Shown in pieces: positions 7,120 through 10,076 of a stretch of DNA of 10,076 nucleotides (position 1 is its first letter; each line of letters begins with the position of its first letter). The translations under genes were made by a program, and so were the position numbers. The notes under the pieces were generated by a model. That model had not been told where the DNA came from. It saw only the letters and a list, made by a program, of their open reading frames with translations, and did no database searches. This stretch comes from Sideroxydans sp. (GTDB taxonomy: Bacteria; Pseudomonadota; Gammaproteobacteria; Burkholderiales; Gallionellaceae): assembly GCA_030823965.1 (NCBI GenBank), contig JAVBYP010000064.1, forward strand, positions 1-10,076, written 5' to 3'.

Positions 7120-8798
7120 AACGACTAGTCTTTTTACTGTGTGTAATTCTACTTTCTGCGTGTGCTACTGACGGAGCCAAACAGGGAGTAAAGAACGAGA
7201 TCAAAGCGCAAATGGATATTGCTGCTCAGAGCTCCGCGCAACCAAGCAAGCAGGACGAAGTCGATAATGCCTTATTGCCGCCCCTAGCAGTCGCGCCAGC
7301 AGATAACACTAATGGTGCACCAGTTGAGGCTAAGTTCGATCTGGCCGTGAGCAACACACCAGCTCAGCAAGTTTTCATGGCGATTGTTTCTGGTACGCGT
7401 TACAGCATGCTTTTGCATCCTGAGGTCAGTGGGAATGTCTCTCTCAATCTGAAAGATGTGACGGTATTCGATGCACTTGAAGCGATTCGCGAGATGTACG
7501 GCTACGAGTACAAGATGGATGGTAATCGTATCTATATCCAGCCACTCGGATTGCAGACACGTATCTTCCACGTGAACTATTTGACGGGTCAAAGAGATGG
7601 CAAGTCGAGTCTGCGCGTTGCTTCTGGCTCTGTTGCGGATTCGGCATTGGGGAGCACAGGTACCACCAATACTACGACTGCAGCAAATTCGGCTAACCGT
7701 GATAGCAGCAAGGTCAGCATGACCTCCAAGTCTGATTTCTGGGAAGAACTGAGCGAAGCGCTCAAGGCTATCGTAGGGGCAGAAAAAGGGCGTAGCGTGG
7801 TCATCAGTCCTATGTCTGGCGTGATCGTGGTGCGTGCGACGCCTGAAGAGATGAAGAATATCGCGGCCTATTTGAAGGCATCGCAGATCTCCATAGAACG
7901 CCAAGTCATTCTTGAGGCAAAGATCGTTGAAGTGCAGTTGAATGATTCCTTTCAATCTGGCGTGAACTGGGCAGCGTTTGCCAACGGTGCAGCCAAACGC
8001 GCAAGCGGCGGCATGATAACTTCGGGTAGTACGCTGACGTCTGCTACGGGTACATCGCTATCGAACTCGGTGCTAAATTCGAATGTCGGTACGGATCTCG
8101 TAGCGACTGCGGCGACAGCCTTGCCGACAGGAGCGGTCGCTGGGACCATGTTCGGTCTAGCATTCCAGACGAGCAATTTTGCTGCGCTACTGAACATGCT
8201 TGAGTCGCAAGGCGATGTACATGTGCTTTCTAGTCCTCGCATCGCGACTTTGAACAATCAAAAAGCCGTACTTAAGGTGGGAACCGATGAGTTCTTCGTC
8301 ACCGAAGTGACTGGCGGCACTCAATCTACGACCGCGATAGCTGGCACTTCACCTACGGTCAAAGTGCAGCCATTCTTCTCAGGTATCGCTTTGGATGTGA
8401 CTCCACGTATCGATGAGAACGACGACATCATCTTGCATGTCCATCCTTCTGTCAGCACCGTCACAACAGTGAATAAGACGGTGAACCTAGGGACGTCGGG
8501 TGGGACCTCTAACATCTATAACTTGCCTTTGGCCTCAAGCTCGGTTTCCGAGACGGACAGTATCGTTCGAGCACGAGGCGGTCAGATCGTGGTGATCGGT
8601 GGTTTGATGCGTCAAGCTTCATTCGATGACCGTTCTGGTTTGCCTGCATTGCCAAAATCAATATTTGGTCAGGTGAGTCAGCGTACTGAGAAGCGTGAAT
8701 TGGTGATCATGATCAAGCCTACAGTCGTAAATAGCGATAAAGACTGGTCGGAAGATATCACTCGTAGTCGCGACCGCATCAATAGTATGTCCAGATAA
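7116..8798 (+). CDS. mshL: MSHA outer-membrane secretin MshL (lipoprotein)
   Basis: This 560-residue secretin forms the gated outer-membrane pore through which the pilus leaves the cell. It begins with a lipoprotein signal, lipobox LSAC with Cys16 as the acylation site. Residues ~70-143 are the STN/N0 domain (VSLNLKDVTVFDALEAIREM). An N1-type domain spans ~147-270, interrupted at ~167-205 by a Ser/Thr/Asn-rich linker, and ends RQVILEAKIVEVQLNDSF. The secretin core follows, with LSSPRIATLNNQKAVLKVG near 371, VTPRIDENDDIILHVHP near 427, RARGGQIVVIGGL near 485 and RELVIMIKPTVV near 527. Another Ser/Thr/Ala-rich segment lies at ~290-342, where the gate loop is expected. The start is ATG 7116 with GGGAG six bases upstream, overlapping the mshK stop. 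MshM follows after two bases. Confidence 0.93.
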   Translation: MKRLVFLLCVILLSACATDGAKQGVKNEIKAQMDIAAQSSAQPSKQDEVDNALLPPLAVAPADNTNGAPVEAKFDLAVSNTPAQQVFMAIVSGTRYSMLLHPEVSGNVSLNLKDVTVFDALEAIREMYGYEYKMDGNRIYIQPLGLQTRIFHVNYLTGQRDGKSSLRVASGSVADSALGSTGTTNTTTAANSANRDSSKVSMTSKSDFWEELSEALKAIVGAEKGRSVVISPMSGVIVVRATPEEMKNIAAYLKASQISIERQVILEAKIVEVQLNDSFQSGVNWAAFANGAAKRASGGMITSGSTLTSATGTSLSNSVLNSNVGTDLVATAATALPTGAVAGTMFGLAFQTSNFAALLNMLESQGDVHVLSSPRIATLNNQKAVLKVGTDEFFVTEVTGGTQSTTAIAGTSPTVKVQPFFSGIALDVTPRIDENDDIILHVHPSVSTVTTVNKTVNLGTSGGTSNIYNLPLASSSVSETDSIVRARGGQIVVIGGLMRQASFDDRSGLPALPKSIFGQVSQRTEKRELVIMIKPTVVNSDKDWSEDITRSRDRINSMSR

Positions 8799-8800
8799 GA

Positions 8801-9754
8801 ATGTATCTGCGTCATTTTGGCCTGCGCGAAGTCCCGTTCTCACTGACGCCAGATACAAGTTTCTTCTTCGCCTGTTCGAATTATCAAGAAGGACTGAACA
8901 CCCTGTTGGTGGCCGCTCGTAACGGAGAAGGCTTCATCAAGATCACGGGCGAAGTGGGAAACGGCAAGACTCTGTTGTGCCGAAAATTCCTCGCTACACT
9001 CAATCAAGGTAAGCAAGCTACCACCCTCATCGGTACTCAAGACGAGCAGGCGCACGCAAAAGAAGGCCTGCATTTCGTCACCGCGTATCTCCCCAATCCC
9101 TATCTTGAGCCGCGCAGTCTTTTGCTGGCACTGGCAGACGAGTTCCGTATCGAACTTGATGATTCGGTAGATCAGCATCACCTGTTGAAAGAGATCACTC
9201 GCGCCCTGTTGAACTTCGCTCGCGAGGGAAAGAGAGTGCTGGTCTGTTTGGATGAAGCACAGGCGATGCCGCTGGAGAGTATGGAGGTCTTACGTCTATT
9301 GACCAATCTGGAAACTGAAAAGCGCAAATTGTTGCAGGTCGTTCTATTCGGCCAACCTGAGTTGAATGACCATCTACAACACCACTCGGTGCGTCAGTTA
9401 CGCCAGCGGATAAGCTTCCAGTACGAATTGAAAGGCCTACGCCAAGATGAATTGGAGCGCTATCTGAGACATCGTTTGGCGGTAGCAGGATATGTGGGTG
9501 ATACCTTATTCAATAGGCATGCCGTTGCCAAATTGCATCGCATCACAGGAGGCACTCCAAGACTCATCAATATCGTTGCTCACAAGGCGTTGATGCTGGC
9601 CTTTGCGGAAGGACGCCAGCAGATCACCAGTAAGCATGTAGGACTTGCAGGATCAGATACTCCTGAGGTGCGCCGCGATTGGCACACTTGGGTGATGTGG
9701 GGTGCTGTTGCTACTACGATCGTGGGTGTGGTGACTTGGTTGGTATTGCAATGA
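8801..9754 (+). CDS. mshM: MSHA biogenesis ATPase MshM (ExeA/GspA-type AAA+)
   Basis: This 317-residue AAA+ ATPase belongs to the ExeA/GspA group, which helps place secretins through the peptidoglycan layer. The N-terminus MYLRHFGLREVPFSLTPDT is the usual opening of the family ('F.L...PF..TPD'). Walker A is GEVGNGKT at residues 50-57 with Lys56, and Walker B is VLVCLDEAQ with Asp151 and Glu152. GGTPRLIN with Arg254 corresponds to the sensor-2 region. A single hydrophobic segment at ~297-316 (GAVATTIVGVVTWLVLQ) ends the protein, so the ATPase domain is cytoplasmic. ExeA has a periplasmic peptidoglycan-binding part after its membrane segment; MshM lacks it, as is usual for this shorter form. 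The start is ATG 8801, two bases after mshL, with only a weak purine stretch before it. Its stop overlaps mshN as ATGA. Confidence 0.93.
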   Translation: MYLRHFGLREVPFSLTPDTSFFFACSNYQEGLNTLLVAARNGEGFIKITGEVGNGKTLLCRKFLATLNQGKQATTLIGTQDEQAHAKEGLHFVTAYLPNPYLEPRSLLLALADEFRIELDDSVDQHHLLKEITRALLNFAREGKRVLVCLDEAQAMPLESMEVLRLLTNLETEKRKLLQVVLFGQPELNDHLQHHSVRQLRQRISFQYELKGLRQDELERYLRHRLAVAGYVGDTLFNRHAVAKLHRITGGTPRLINIVAHKALMLAFAEGRQQITSKHVGLAGSDTPEVRRDWHTWVMWGAVATTIVGVVTWLVLQ

Positions 9755-10076
9755 GTCTGATCAACGAGGTATTGAATCAATTAGAACAGCGTGGGGTACA
9801 TGCCTCACCGCATCAGACTCAGGTTCGTGCTGTTGCTACGCCAGTTGAAAAGAACTGGCTGAAGTATGTCTGGATCGGATTGGGCATCTTGAGTCTGGTG
9901 GCTGTGATCTATTCGATGCGCTTATTACGGAGTGAGCTACAAGTCGAAGAGAAACCTACTGAGGTCCAGTCTGTTCAGCTAGTGAAGTTGGACGAAGAGG
10001 CATCGAGCTTGTCCGAGATGCCGGCATCCAAGCTCAGCTATGAATTGAGCGCTACTCCATTACCTGATTCGTTGCG
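9751..10076 (+). CDS. mshN: MSHA biogenesis protein MshN, N-terminal part (runs off window)
   Basis: ATG 9751 opens a frame that overlaps the mshM stop (ATGA) and continues past the right edge, giving 108 residues here. It starts MSLINEVLNQLEQRG, the hallmark N-terminus of MshN ('MSLIN.VL..LE.R'). After a short cytoplasmic stretch comes one membrane segment at about residues 38-56 (VWIGLGILSLVAVIYSM). The rest visible is an acidic, Ser/Glu-rich segment, probably periplasmic and flexible. In the family, tetratricopeptide repeats usually follow; these would lie outside the window. MshN is commonly encoded between mshM and mshE and is thought to work with the secretin and MshM in assembling the pilus complex, but its exact role is poorly defined. 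Confidence 0.88.
   Translation, partial: MSLINEVLNQLEQRGVHASPHQTQVRAVATPVEKNWLKYVWIGLGILSLVAVIYSMRLLRSELQVEEKPTEVQSVQLVKLDEEASSLSEMPASKLSYELSATPLPDSL

Noticed and set aside
7284..7955. Open frame of 223 codons on the - strand inside mshL
   Set aside because: It is antisense to the conserved N-terminal secretin domains, and the product shows no domain, signal peptide or sensible composition.
1..10076. Mobile elements, CRISPR arrays, tRNA or rRNA genes
   Set aside because: No transposase or integrase frame, no regularly spaced repeats and no RNA gene signature was seen; the window is filled by pilus genes.

Overview
The window holds one strand-consistent block of genes for a mannose-sensitive haemagglutinin (MSHA)-type IV pilus, all on the + strand. 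The order is: 3' end of a probable mshP, then mshQ, mshI, a separate PilN-type gene, mshJ, mshK, mshL, mshM and the 5' part of mshN. The protein families, moderate GC content and gene arrangement suggest a proteobacterium, most plausibly a betaproteobacterium (Nitrosomonadales or Gallionellaceae-like). That lineage is an inference from the look of the proteins and was not tested.

Region 1 (1-4214) is the end of the minor-pilin side of the locus. A partial MshP-like C-terminus is followed, 82 bases later, by a very large secreted MshQ. MshQ has a signal peptide, a G8-like and Asn/Gly-rich beta-repeat N-terminal part, an Ig-like module, an L-type lectin-like domain and a long C-terminal DUF6701-type region. 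It is the best candidate for the adhesive or surface component of the pilus.

Region 2 (4215-4368) is the only real intergenic gap. It contains a long 17-bp hairpin with no U-tract and a second 10-bp hairpin. A perfect TTGACA hexamer lies partly inside the second one, close to the start of mshI. This looks like the border between two transcription units.

Region 3 (4369-10076) is a tightly coupled operon for the envelope-spanning machine. MshI (PilM-like, cytoplasmic), a PilN-like and a PilO-like (MshJ) inner-membrane protein form the alignment platform. MshK (PilP-like, periplasmic) links it to the MshL secretin lipoprotein in the outer membrane. MshM is an ExeA/GspA-type AAA+ ATPase with a C-terminal membrane segment, and MshN is a bitopic protein that runs off the window. 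Successive genes overlap by ATGA or similar junctions, or are 2 bases apart, so translational coupling is likely.

Most of this is recognisable MSHA machinery, and I do not see a wholly new system. The points worth a second look are the permuted order (mshP-mshQ directly before mshI), the lectin-bearing MshQ, the paired hairpins before mshI, the lysine-rich tail of MshK, the unusual Ser/Thr-rich insertions and the shortened C-terminal motif of the MshL secretin.
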